Below are positions 1 to 8,651 of a stretch of DNA of 35,335 nucleotides, one piece after another; position 1 is the first letter of the stretch; the number at the start of each line of letters is the position of its first letter. The stretch covers positions 1 through 35,335 of the forward strand of contig JACIZP010000053.1 of the NCBI GenBank assembly GCA_014359355.1, written 5' to 3'. Below the pieces are notes generated by a model. It was not told where the DNA came from. It did no database searches and was given only the letters and a program-made list of their open reading frames with translations. The stretch comes from Calditrichota bacterium. GTDB taxonomy: Bacteria; Zhuqueibacterota; Zhuqueibacteria; JANLFK01; Oleimicrobiaceae. The position numbers were made by a program, and so were the translations under genes.

Positions 1-1054
1 GCTTTCATCGCCTTTGCTGCGCCTTGGAATCTCCGTCGTGATTCTATCTGCTTTCCGTCTAACACGCAAAGCTTCTTCGCTCCCAAGGCAGCAAGCGGGC
101 TTTGGACACCTCCCCTTCCTCGGTTGAAGACATACGTGTAGACCGTCGTCGTGCGCACGTCTTTGTGACCGAGAAGCTCTCGCACGGTCCGAATGTCATA
201 GCCGGCCGCTAGCAAGTGCATGCAAAGTTGCCCTTTGGTCAACCCCGCTTTCTCACCCGCGTGCTTGAATGCGTTCTATAAGAGAGACTCATCCACGTGA
301 TGCCGCCCTTGCGCGCCCGTCCGCGGGTTCCTCCACCGACGCCCCTGCGGGAACACCCATTGCCAGCGCCAGTCGCGAGAAGCGTTTGGATATTTCCGAT
401 CCAGCGCATTCGGCAGGGGAATTGCGCCATAGCCTTCACGCAGGTCCTTCTCATGAATGGTTTTCACTCTACGTAGATGCTCTTGCAGCGGGGCCTTGAC
501 CGAACCCGGCAGCATCGTCACTCTGTCTTTTGCGCCCTTGGCGTCACGAACCAGGATTTCGTTGCGAGCCAAGTCAATGTCCTGAACGCGCAGGCGCAGG
601 CATTCCATCAGCCGCAACCCGGCTCCATACATCAACGAGGCCATGAGCAATTTCTCGCCATAAGCGGCTCAGAACGGCATTGACCTCTTCACCTGTCAGA
701 ACGATGGGCAACCGCTTCGGCTTCCGGGCACGAATGACATCGCCAAGCTCGCCAACCTCGCGCCTAAGCACATAGCGGTAAAGGGACAGCAAGGCCGAGA
801 GAGCCTGACTCTGCGTGGAGGCACTCACACGCACCTTCAGGGCCAGGTGGGTCAGAAAAGGATTGCTTTCTGGTCCTCCCATCTCCGCCGGATGGCGCAC
901 ACGGCGGAGGAAGGTGAACCGCTTCACCCACATTACATATGCCTCCTCCGTCCGGCGACTGTAATGGCGGGCGGAAAGGGCTGCGCACTTGGTCGAGCAA
1001 CCTCGGACGGCTGCCCCCGGCCAGGCCCGGCGCTTGTGTAGTTAACGGTCCCAT
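1..1054 (-). pseudogene. Decayed integron integrase (IntI-type tyrosine recombinase), running off the left edge
   Basis: Read in pieces from about 1054 down to 1, the minus strand spells an integron integrase. It has the N-terminal segment PRLLDQVR, then RHYSRRTEEAYVMWVKRF, then the box I region [15 protein letters not shown] with its catalytic Arg. Next is the IntI-specific insert [12 protein letters not shown], which separates IntI from XerC/D, and then [16 protein letters not shown] with the box II His and the catalytic Tyr. The gene is broken four ways. There is a frameshift at about 961-980, a second at about 655-668, a TAG nonsense codon at 276-278 just after HHVDESLL, and an in-frame loss of about eight residues near 215-235. 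There TKGQLC joins MHLLAAG directly, so the usual HTFRHSFAT block carrying catalytic HxxR is gone. The likely old start is ATG at 1054. The frame stays open to base 1, so the original end lies outside. Classification as IntI is secure; loss of recombinase activity is a strong inference. Confidence 0.88.
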
Positions 1055-1097
1055 GGTACCCGTGCCACCGACGACGGAGCGTAGCCAGCGCCTCGGT

Positions 1098-1126
1098 AAA
1101 TTAACAAATACCAGGTAAAACGTCAA
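1098..1126 (-). promoter_or_regulatory. Putative promoter of the integrase pseudogene
   Basis: On the minus strand a TTGACG hexamer (1126-1121) is followed after 17 bases by TAATTT (1103-1098). This lies about 45 bases before the ATG at 1054. The spacing is that of a sigma-70 type promoter, and the element resembles the one at 1675-1703. It is predicted from sequence only; the gene it serves is dead. Confidence 0.5.
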
Positions 1127-1674
1127 GTGTTTTCTTGCGTGCGGGTCGAGTGGTCAAGCAGGAATCCCCTTGCCTCCGAGCCAATCCGTAGGATTCCGCC
1201 CTTTCGATTCAAATCCGTATGCCGCGGGCCATCCTCTCTCTTTCGCTCCGACAGGCGAGAGATCTCCTTGCCCGTCCGCTACCGCATTGCTTCATTCCCC
1301 CGTCGGCAACGCAGGACGACCCACGGGCCACCAATTCTCCAGCGAGCCCCTCGAGGACGGTAGCGATCTCGCCGTCTTGCGGCTCACACCTGCCCGCCGC
1401 TGGCGGGCCCATTTCCACCGCAACGGCCACCAAAACCTTCGGCCAACGCGGGAGACGCACCCACCGGCCAAGAAAAAGGCCACCATAGGGGGGAACGGCA
1501 CCTGCCGGCGCTCACACGCCGCTACCCGCGCGCTCGGGCGAGCAGGTTCTCCGCGTCCTCTAAGAATCAGAGGAGAGGGAGATTAGCTTCCACCCTGCTG
1601 CGGCGAATTCACGGCCTGTACAGAGGCGGCGCACCTTGCCTCCTCACCAGGCCCACCATCCCGGCATTTTGCCC
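1127..1674. other. Gene-less stretch on the attI side of the dead integrase
   Basis: No open frame here has recognisable protein sequence, a ribosome site or codon use like the neighbours. The short frames on both strands are rich in Arg, Pro and Ser and look like shadows of GC-rich non-coding DNA. In a working integron this side of intI would hold attI and the first cassettes. I looked for paired RYYYAAC/GTTRRRY core sites and found no convincing attC. A small inverted repeat, TCCTCT and AGAGGA around a 7-base loop, lies near 1556-1575. Nothing else can be supported. Confidence 0.5.
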
Positions 1675-1703
1675 TTGACTTTGTGCCCAGACTTAGCTAT
1701 CTT
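1675..1703 (+). promoter_or_regulatory. Putative promoter of the cytochrome operon
   Basis: TTGACT (1675-1680) and TATCTT (1698-1703) are separated by exactly 17 bases. Transcription would start near 1710, about 85 bases before the cytochrome ATG at 1794. This also argues against a translation start at 1683, upstream in the same frame, which would lie inside the promoter. It is a sequence match only. Confidence 0.6.
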
Positions 1704-1793
1704 GTGTCCGAGAGAACCGGGCTGGCGGCGCCCTACGGGGCACGGTGCAGCAAGCAAAGAGAACGGACGAACCCACTCGTGGAGAGGAGCGCC

Positions 1794-3137
1794 ATGAAAG
1801 TATTGGCCGTTATCGTTGCGCTCACTCTGTGCTTTGGCAGCGCCATGGCGCAGAAGCTTCCCTCAGGGGACAAGGCCATGGGGAGCAAGAAGTACGACCA
1901 GTTCGAGCGGCCGGAGGTGTGCAAGAGCTGTCACGGGGACTTTTACCAGCAGTGGCGCCAGGCCATGATGTCGCAGGCTTACACCCACCACTGGGACGAG
2001 ATCGAGTACTTCGACCTGGCGGTCGCCCATGCGGCAAAGGTGCCGGAACTGAAGCCGGTGGTAGACGGGTGCAACGGTTGTCACGCTCCGTTGGCATTTC
2101 TGGCCGGTGACGTGCCGCCGCCGCGCCCTGCGGCGAACTCCCGCGCCAATGAGAGCGTAAGCTGTGACCTCTGCCACACCGTCCGCGGCTACGAAGGCGA
2201 AATACCCCACAACTTTAGCTACACCTCCTCGCCTGGTCGGGTCAAATTTGGGCCCAAGCCCGGGCGCACGTCGCCCCACCATGAGACGCAGTACCTGCCT
2301 CTCTTTGCCCAGACAGAATTCTGCGCCAACTGCCACAACGAGCGCAACCCTTACGGCGTGTGGGTCAAATCCACGCAGATGGAATGGAAAGAAGGGCCTT
2401 ACAGCAAAGAAGGCGTCACCTGCATGCAGTGCCACATGCCCAAGGCCTTAGGTCGCAACGCGACCATGGCAGAGGAAGACACCATTGCACTGCACCTTTT
2501 CCACGGCGCACATGACCCAGGCAAGTTGGCGAGCGCCATCGAGTTGCGCATGCATCCAGAGGAGCGCGAGGTGGAGCGCGGTGGAACGGTGGTCCTCCAC
2601 GTGCAGTTGTTCAGTGCCAAGCCCGGCCACAAGTTTCCCACCGGTTCCGTGGAGGACCGCATCGCCTGGCTGCACGTGACCGCCGTGGACGCCGCGGGCA
2701 AGGAATACCACTTGCCTGTGGACCGCAAGGGGTTCGCCGGCGAGGAGTACACCATCGCCTCTGATGAGCTCGCCTATCAGGACATGGGCCTGCCCAAAGG
2801 CGACCCCAATTTCCAGGGGGTGCCCCGCGACGGCGTCCCGCTCGGCGACCGCATCTTTCGCATGCCTTACTTCGACCCGCAAGGGCGCATGACCATCATG
2901 CAATGGAATACCAAGTCGTTGGGGGTCGACTACCGCATCGGGCCGCGCGAGGCCAAGACGGAGACCTTCACCTGGCATCTTCCCGATGAGGTGGCCGTGG
3001 GCAAAGTGGTGTTTAAGGCACAGCTCAACTATCAGAAGTTGGTCAAGCCAGTGGCCGATTATTTGGGCGTGCCGGCTGAGGAAAGCGAGGTCATTCCTAT
3101 CAACTCGGCGACCACCTGGATCGAGGTCTACGAGTAG
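1794..3137 (+). CDS. Secreted pentaheme cytochrome c (cytochrome c-554-like)
   Basis: This 447-residue protein has a clean signal peptide (residues 1-19, hydrophobic core, cut after AMA), so it acts in the periplasm. It carries five CxxCH heme-attachment motifs: CKSCH (43-47), CNGCH (93-97), CDLCH (124-128), CANCH (177-181) and CMQCH (210-214). The stretch after heme 1 (GDFYQQWRQAMMSQAY) resembles the cytochrome c-554/multiheme family. Residues from about 220 to 447 hold no Cys motif and look like a beta-rich C-terminal domain. The start is the ATG at 1794, preceded by GGAGAGGAG; the frame is open back to 1683 but that part has no signal sequence and overlaps the promoter. It is first in an operon with a heme-bearing porin and CcsBA. 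Electron transfer is expected from the family; the partner and any enzyme activity are unknown. Confidence 0.9.
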   Translation: MKVLAVIVALTLCFGSAMAQKLPSGDKAMGSKKYDQFERPEVCKSCHGDFYQQWRQAMMSQAYTHHWDEIEYFDLAVAHAAKVPELKPVVDGCNGCHAPLAFLAGDVPPPRPAANSRANESVSCDLCHTVRGYEGEIPHNFSYTSSPGRVKFGPKPGRTSPHHETQYLPLFAQTEFCANCHNERNPYGVWVKSTQMEWKEGPYSKEGVTCMQCHMPKALGRNATMAEEDTIALHLFHGAHDPGKLASAIELRMHPEEREVERGGTVVLHVQLFSAKPGHKFPTGSVEDRIAWLHVTAVDAAGKEYHLPVDRKGFAGEEYTIASDELAYQDMGLPKGDPNFQGVPRDGVPLGDRIFRMPYFDPQGRMTIMQWNTKSLGVDYRIGPREAKTETFTWHLPDEVAVGKVVFKAQLNYQKLVKPVADYLGVPAEESEVIPINSATTWIEVYE

Positions 3138-3187
3138 GGGCGTCTGTGAAGGCTGCCCGCGACTTTGTGCCTTTGCAAGGAGGTGAG

Positions 3188-4351
3188 ATGAAGACGAGAT
3201 TGCTGACGATTATGGCCGCGGCGCTGCTTGCGGTCACCGCAGTGCTGCCGCCGTCCGCACACGGCATCCCGGCGTTTGCCCGGCGCTATAACCTATCCTG
3301 CACTACTTGCCACTCGCCTTTCCCGCACACCAAGCCGTACGGCGACGACTTTGCCGGACAGGGGTTCATCATCAAAGAAAACGAGAAGGAGCGGGACTAT
3401 GTGACCGCAGGGGACCCGCTGCTCTGGGTGCCCAAGACCTTCCCCGTGGCCGTCCGCTTTGACGCCTTTGCCGTGGCCGAGCAAGACTGGCCGGTGCACA
3501 GTGACCTGCAGATCCCTTACGGCCTCAAACTGCTCTCCGGAGGCGCTCTGTACAAGAACATCGGCTATTACTTCTACTTTTTCATGTCCGAGGCCGGAGA
3601 GATTGCAGGCATAGAGGATGCTTACGTCCACTTCGACAACGTCTTCGGCACAGGGTTAGATGTGATGGTGGGTCAGTTCCAGAAGTGCGATCCGCTCATG
3701 AAGCGCGAGTTACGCCTGACCTACGAGGACTATCAGGTGTTCAAGTTCCGGCCGGGCATCTCGGCCACCAATTTGACCTATGACCGAGGCCTCATGCTCT
3801 CCTATGGGGTGGAACAGACCGGGACTGATCTGGTGGCAACTATCACCAACGGCAACGGCATCGGCCCGGAGCAGCCAGAGACCGGTTCGTTGGACAACGA
3901 CAAGTACCGCCACTTCGGGCTGACGCTGCACCAGAGTATCGGCGAGCCGCTCACCGTAGGCGGCTTTCTCTATCGCGCCAAGGAGCAGTCAGCAAGCCGA
4001 ACGAACACCGTGACCTATTTTGGTCCGGACTTGAACGTGCAGATGGGCCCCCTGGAGCTGCACGTGCAGTACCTGGAGCGCCGGGACAGCAATCCCTTTT
4101 TCGCGCAAGAAGAGCGGCACACCATGCGCGGCGGCGTGGCACTGCTGACCTACTCTCCCCAGTTAGACCGCTCACGCTGGTACCTGACTGCGCTCTACAA
4201 CCACGTGGACTCGCCATTGGAACGATACCGCTCAGGCACCCTGAGCGGCACCTACCTGCTCAGCCGCAATCTCCGTTTGCTGGCAGAGTACACCCGCCTG
4301 CTCGAGGAGAAGCGAAACCGCTTTGTGCTGGGCTTAGTCACTGCCTTCTGA
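3188..4351 (+). CDS. Outer-membrane beta-barrel with N-terminal c-type heme motif
   Basis: This 387-residue protein follows the pentaheme gene by 50 bases, with a near-perfect AAGGAGGTG ribosome site before ATG 3188. Residues 1-26 form a signal peptide. Just after it comes PAFARRYNLSCTTCHSPFP, a single CxxCH site in the ARxYxxSCxxCH context that I recognise from porin-like proteins of metal-reducing and related bacteria. The rest is rich in alternating aromatic/hydrophobic strands (for example GYYFYFFMSEA, WYLTALYNHV) and ends VTAF; a terminal Phe is the usual signal for outer-membrane barrel assembly. The natural reading is a barrel whose plug or periplasmic edge carries one heme, fed by the pentaheme cytochrome. 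Transport of electrons across the outer membrane is inference; a plain porin that binds heme remains possible. Confidence 0.82.
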   Translation: MKTRLLTIMAAALLAVTAVLPPSAHGIPAFARRYNLSCTTCHSPFPHTKPYGDDFAGQGFIIKENEKERDYVTAGDPLLWVPKTFPVAVRFDAFAVAEQDWPVHSDLQIPYGLKLLSGGALYKNIGYYFYFFMSEAGEIAGIEDAYVHFDNVFGTGLDVMVGQFQKCDPLMKRELRLTYEDYQVFKFRPGISATNLTYDRGLMLSYGVEQTGTDLVATITNGNGIGPEQPETGSLDNDKYRHFGLTLHQSIGEPLTVGGFLYRAKEQSASRTNTVTYFGPDLNVQMGPLELHVQYLERRDSNPFFAQEERHTMRGGVALLTYSPQLDRSRWYLTALYNHVDSPLERYRSGTLSGTYLLSRNLRLLAEYTRLLEEKRNRFVLGLVTAF

Positions 4352-4437
4352 AACATGAGCAGCCACGTCCACGGCAATTGTGCGGGGAGGCCATGGCACG
4401 CGCGGCGCGGTAGCCACAGGAGGCCCCGTCACCAGCC

Positions 4438-7400
4438 ATGAGACCCGCGCTGCACAGGCTCTACCGCGTGTTGACCTCGGTAGTGACCATGTCGGCCGTC
4501 GCCGTCGTGCTGGCTGTGGCATGTGGCGTGGCGACCTTCATCGAGAACTCGTGGGGGCACGAGGCGGCGCGCGCAGAGGTCTACGAAGCCTGGTGGTTCA
4601 CGCTCCTCCTGGCGATTCTCGTCCTCTCTGCACTGGCCAATTTCCTGAGGCGTTGTTGGTGGCGGCCAGACAAGGCTCCCGCCGGCCTCGTTCACGTGGG
4701 CGTGGTGGTGATTCTGGTTGGCGGGGCGGTCACGAGGCACTTTGGGCGCGAAGGATTTGTCCATATTCGCGAGGGAGAGAGCGCCGCACAGGTCATCTCG
4801 GATCGCGCTTACCTCACAGTCTCGGCGACTGATGCGGACCGCGTGGCAAGCAAATCAGTTCCCGCCTTTTTCTCTCCGCGCAAGAGACCGCGCGCCGAAG
4901 TGCGGATGAACATCGGGCAGGCGGAGTTGACCGCCCGCGCCCTTCGCTTCATGCCAGAGGCTGTGCCGAGCATCGAGTCCGACCCGACTGGGGGGCCGGC
5001 TGTGCTCTTGACTGCCGTCGACGGCGACCGCACGCGCATCATCGCGTTGCGTCCTGGGGACGTGGTGCCACTGGAGCACGCCATCGTGACGTGCGACACC
5101 ACGGTGACCGACACTCTCCCAGTCTTCCGCCTCGCCATCCACGGCGACTCGCTGACTTTCTGCGCCACTCACCCGGTGACCAGGGCGAGCATGCGTGAGA
5201 GCGAGGTCGTGCAACTGGCGGCTCACGCAGAGCACCCCTTGTACCCGTTGCAGCTCTACGGACTGGGCCAATTGAAGCTTGCTCTGCGCTCCTTCTTGCC
5301 CCACGCGCGCCTGGCTGCTGTGCCGGCCAAGCAGGTGATGCCGACGGTGGATGAGCAAGACGTAACCCAGGCCTTGGAAGTGGAGGTAGCTGCTGCTGGC
5401 GAGCGCCGCGTGGTGACCCTGTTCGGGGGCGCCGGGGCAGTCGCGGACACACAGACGGTGGACCTCGGCGGCATAAAGGTAAACCTGTCCTTCGGCTCAG
5501 CGGCCTGGCCGATGCCCTTCGCGTTGCGCTTGACGGATTTTGTCATCGAGCGCTATCCTGGGTCCGAGCGCCCGTCCATGTTCATCAGCAAAGTCGTGGT
5601 CGTGGACAAGCAGCGGGGCATCTCACGGCCGGCGGACATTTTCATGAACCATCCGCTCCGTTACCGCGGCTACCGTTTCTACCAAGCCTCCTACGATGAC
5701 GACGAGTGGGGCACCGTGCTCAATGCGACGGTCGATCCAGGGGTTCCAGTGGTGTACACCGGCTTTGTTCTGCTTGGGGCCGGCCTTTTGGCATGGCTGC
5801 TGTGGCCACTGGGCGGACGGCAGAAAGGTTCTCGGCTTGCCCCGGCCGGGGAAGCCCCCGTGTCAATTCTGCTCTTGGTTGCCCTGTGCGCCCTCTCCAT
5901 CGCGGGGCGACCGGACGCGTCAACTTATGGCAAAACAGCGCATCTGCGCGGATTCTCGCGGCTGCCAGTGTTGGATGTGGATGGCCGTTGCAAACCCATG
6001 GACACCTTTGCCCGCGAAGTTGTGCGAAAAGTCAGCCTTGAGAGCAAGATAGAAGGCCTGCCGGCCGCCGAGGTCCTGTTGGGTATGATGGCCCGCCCTG
6101 ACCACTGGCGTCACGTGCCGATGGTCTATGTGGAGGATGGCGGTATTCGGCGCACCCTTGGCCTAGCGGCGGACCAGCGCCACGCGCGCTTTGTGGACTT
6201 TTTCGACCAGGACGGGCGCTACCGCCTAACAAACGAGCTCCAGGCAGTCCACCACAAGTCGCCAGCGGAGCGTACCCGGCACGACCGCGAGCTGCTGAAG
6301 GTAGACGAGCGCGCCAGCATTTGCTACATGGCCTTCCGCGGACTGCTGCCTCGGCTTTTCCCGCATGCAGACCAGCCTGCGCGCTGGCTTTCCTACGCCC
6401 AAGCGCAGCAGGAGCTGAGCGCGGAGAAGGCGGGGGAAGTGCGCACCATCTACCAGGCATATCTCCAGGCTGTGCGCCAGGCGGAACTGGACGGTTCATG
6501 GGGACAGGCAGACCAGGCTCTGCAGCGCATCGTCGACTACCAGCGGCGCCATGCGCCTGGGCTCATCCCTGCCGCCAGACGCCTCGATGCGGAGGTCTTG
6601 CTCAACCGTGTGCAACCGTTCCAGCGTCTGCTGTTCGTTTACTTAGGGGCGGGGCTGGTCCTGCTGCTTGCGACCATTTTGGGAACTGTGCGCCCCCGGC
6701 TCCTCGGGGGCGGCTTCTTGCTGGGCGCGCGACTGCTTCTGCTTGTGATTTTCCTGTGTCACAGCGCCGGACTGGCGCTGCGCTGGTACGTATCCGGCCA
6801 CGCGCCGTGGAGCAACGGGTACGAGACCACCGTCTACATCTCCTGGGCTGCGGCTCTGGCAGGCCTGCTCTTGTCGCGGAGGAGTCTGTGGCTGCCTGCG
6901 GCGACCTCTCTGCTGGCGGCCGCCGCGCTGTTTGTGGCCCATCTCAGCGGGATGGACCCACAGATTACGCCGCTGGTACCGGTGCTCAAATCCAGCTGGC
7001 TGGTGATCCATGTTTCCACAGTCACGGCCAGTTACGGGTTTCTCGGCCTCGGGACGGTGCTTGCCTGGTTAGCGCTCGCGCTGCGCGCCTTTGCCCCGGG
7101 TAAGGCTGCGGCCCACTTTGGCAGCGCCATTGCTGAGCTGAGCGCCGACACCATGCGCTTGCTCAAGGTGGGGTTTGTGCTTCTGGTGTTCGGGACGATG
7201 TTTGGCTCGGTGTGGGCCAATGCCAGCTGGGGCCGCTACTGGGGGTGGGACCCCAAGGAGACGTGGACCTTGATCACCATTCTCACGTACGCGGTGGTCA
7301 TCCATCTTCGCCAAGCCCGCTGGCTTGCGGGGCAGGTGGTGTTTTCTCTGGCGGCGGTGCTGGCTTTCGGCTCAGTGCTGATGACCTATTTCGGCGTGAA

Positions 7401-7542
7401 CTACTACTTGACGGGCCTGCACTCCTACGCGCAGGGCGAGCCCTCCTCCTGGCCTGCGGCAGTGTACATTGTTCTCGGCGCGGTGGTTGCCGTCATCGTT
7501 GCCGCCTCGATGCGGGAGATGCTCTCCCGCGCGAAGAGGTGA
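4438..7542 (+). CDS. ccsBA: Fused ResB-CcsA cytochrome c biogenesis protein (System II heme lyase)
   Basis: At 1034 residues this is the single-chain form of the System II synthase, which moves heme across the inner membrane and ligates it to CxxCH motifs. The ResB half has three membrane segments (about 12-33, 50-68, 82-99), a long periplasmic loop, and a closing segment near 437-455. A second hydrophobic stretch (about 471-487) leads to a soluble middle region (about 490-720) that begins like the GRxKPxDTFAxEVxRKVS block seen in long FCB-group CcsBA proteins. The CcsA half is multi-pass and holds the heme-handling WWD motif as WGRYWGWDPKETW at about 928-943. ATG 4438 is used; AGGAGG at 4418-4423 is rather far away (14 bases). 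It is the last gene of the operon, and its neighbours are its likely substrates. Confidence 0.93.
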   Translation: MRPALHRLYRVLTSVVTMSAVAVVLAVACGVATFIENSWGHEAARAEVYEAWWFTLLLAILVLSALANFLRRCWWRPDKAPAGLVHVGVVVILVGGAVTRHFGREGFVHIREGESAAQVISDRAYLTVSATDADRVASKSVPAFFSPRKRPRAEVRMNIGQAELTARALRFMPEAVPSIESDPTGGPAVLLTAVDGDRTRIIALRPGDVVPLEHAIVTCDTTVTDTLPVFRLAIHGDSLTFCATHPVTRASMRESEVVQLAAHAEHPLYPLQLYGLGQLKLALRSFLPHARLAAVPAKQVMPTVDEQDVTQALEVEVAAAGERRVVTLFGGAGAVADTQTVDLGGIKVNLSFGSAAWPMPFALRLTDFVIERYPGSERPSMFISKVVVVDKQRGISRPADIFMNHPLRYRGYRFYQASYDDDEWGTVLNATVDPGVPVVYTGFVLLGAGLLAWLLWPLGGRQKGSRLAPAGEAPVSILLLVALCALSIAGRPDASTYGKTAHLRGFSRLPVLDVDGRCKPMDTFAREVVRKVSLESKIEGLPAAEVLLGMMARPDHWRHVPMVYVEDGGIRRTLGLAADQRHARFVDFFDQDGRYRLTNELQAVHHKSPAERTRHDRELLKVDERASICYMAFRGLLPRLFPHADQPARWLSYAQAQQELSAEKAGEVRTIYQAYLQAVRQAELDGSWGQADQALQRIVDYQRRHAPGLIPAARRLDAEVLLNRVQPFQRLLFVYLGAGLVLLLATILGTVRPRLLGGGFLLGARLLLLVIFLCHSAGLALRWYVSGHAPWSNGYETTVYISWAAALAGLLLSRRSLWLPAATSLLAAAALFVAHLSGMDPQITPLVPVLKSSWLVIHVSTVTASYGFLGLGTVLAWLALALRAFAPGKAAAHFGSAIAELSADTMRLLKVGFVLLVFGTMFGSVWANASWGRYWGWDPKETWTLITILTYAVVIHLRQARWLAGQVVFSLAAVLAFGSVLMTYFGVNYYLTGLHSYAQGEPSSWPAAVYIVLGAVVAVIVAASMREMLSRAKR

Positions 7543-7793
7543 GGGCGCCTTCCCGCGGTGCGCCTCATCCCGCCAGACGACTCTGGTGCGCGAAGTCGCA
7601 CGTCCCGACCAGGCAGGGCGCTGCGCTCGAGTGCAACGGACCCAACACCCTCGTAGGCACGGGCCGTCGCTCCGCAGTTCATCCTGGCGGCCCCCACAGC
7701 CCGCACGAAGGGCCACAAACGCACGGGTCTCTCGCCAAGGGCTCTGCTCACCAATCCGACCCGCCTTGTAGCACCCGTGATGGGAGGCCAGAT

Positions 7794-8630
7794 TCAGTTG
7801 CCCGCGGGCAGCTCTATTCGAACAGCTCCTGCCGCAGGTGCGGGGCGATGGCCTTGGCTAAGGCGCGCACCTCGCCCCTGGTCAAGTAGCGCCACTGGCT
7901 TGAGCTCCCCAAGTCGCAGGGGCCCAAAGGCCACGCGCACCAGGCGCAGCACCTCCAGTCCCAGCGCACTGAGCAGCCGGCGGATGTGGCGGTTCTTCCC
8001 CTCGTCCAACACAAGCTCCAGCTCAGTGCTGTACTCATGTTGGCCGATCACCCGCACACGCTTTGCCGAGAGAATTTCGCCGCGCGAGGTGCGTACCCCT
8101 GCGCTCATCAGGCGGAGATGGCCTGCCTGTACCTCCCCCTTGACCTCGACACGGTAGGTGCGCCAGACCGCAGAGGCCGGGTCCAAAAGACCAGCGGCCC
8201 AGGCATGGTCATTGGTGAAGAGCAGGAGCCCCTCACTCTCTTTGTCCAGCCGGCCCACTGGCGAGACGAATGGCAGGTTCGCCCCGGCCAGGCAATCGTA
8301 CACAGTACCGCGCTGCCGTTCGTCGGCAGCAGTGGTTACCAGGCCTCTGGGCTTGTTCAGCATCAGGTAGACGCGCGGCGCCGAGGTGACCAGCTGGCCG
8401 TCTACTTCGACAAGATTGCGCTCCAGGAGCACGGGCGTTTCCGGGTCCCGTTTGACCTTGCCATCCACCCGCACGCGGCCTTCGGCTATCAAGGCCCGGG
8501 CGACGCTGCGGGAGCAGTAGCCGAGTTTGGACAGCGCGCGGGCCAGACCCACGCGTGCCTGTTTCTTCGGCCCGGCGGATGCAGCCGGCTTAGCTGTTTT
8601 TGATCTCGTCCTGCCCGTGTCGCGGTGCAT
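7794..8630 (-). CDS. 16S/23S rRNA pseudouridine synthase, RsuA/RluB family, C-terminus frame-shifted
   Basis: The 278-residue product has a basic N-terminal tail, an S4 RNA-binding domain (ALSKLGYCSRSVARALIAEG, about 30-60) and the pseudouridine synthase core. The catalytic Asp is in GRLDKESEGLL, and the family segment EGKNRHIRRLLSALG follows. It converts a uridine in rRNA to pseudouridine. GGAGG sits 5 bases before ATG 8630. After GELKPV the frame continues into an odd tail ending IELPAGN at 7794, while the next frame gives a family-like end, WRYLTRGEVRALAKAI to QELFE, stopping at 7814. An indel near 7885-7895 therefore seems to have changed about the last 31 residues. The core is complete, so activity may survive. 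RsuA, RluB and RluE cannot be told apart here. Confidence 0.88.
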   Translation of the reverse strand: MHRDTGRTRSKTAKPAASAGPKKQARVGLARALSKLGYCSRSVARALIAEGRVRVDGKVKRDPETPVLLERNLVEVDGQLVTSAPRVYLMLNKPRGLVTTAADERQRGTVYDCLAGANLPFVSPVGRLDKESEGLLLFTNDHAWAAGLLDPASAVWRTYRVEVKGEVQAGHLRLMSAGVRTSRGEILSAKRVRVIGQHEYSTELELVLDEGKNRHIRRLLSALGLEVLRLVRVAFGPLRLGELKPVALLDQGRGARLSQGHRPAPAAGAVRIELPAGN

Positions 8631-8651
8631 CGTGCCCTCCGCCGGCCAGCC

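Noticed and set aside
764-1126. 120-residue minus frame over the integrase start
   Set aside because: Only its middle (PRLLDQVR) matches the integrase N-terminus; the rest is the wrong frame of the pseudogene and overlaps the promoter.
1209-1488. Short overlapping frames and a TTCAAAT T-loop-like spot near 1207-1217
   Set aside because: The frames have no family sequence or ribosome site. The T-arm stem has mismatches and no cloverleaf could be built, so no tRNA is called.
7543-7793. Possible terminator just after ccsBA
   Set aside because: A short imperfect GC hairpin (about 7540-7568) lacks a T tract; too weak to call.
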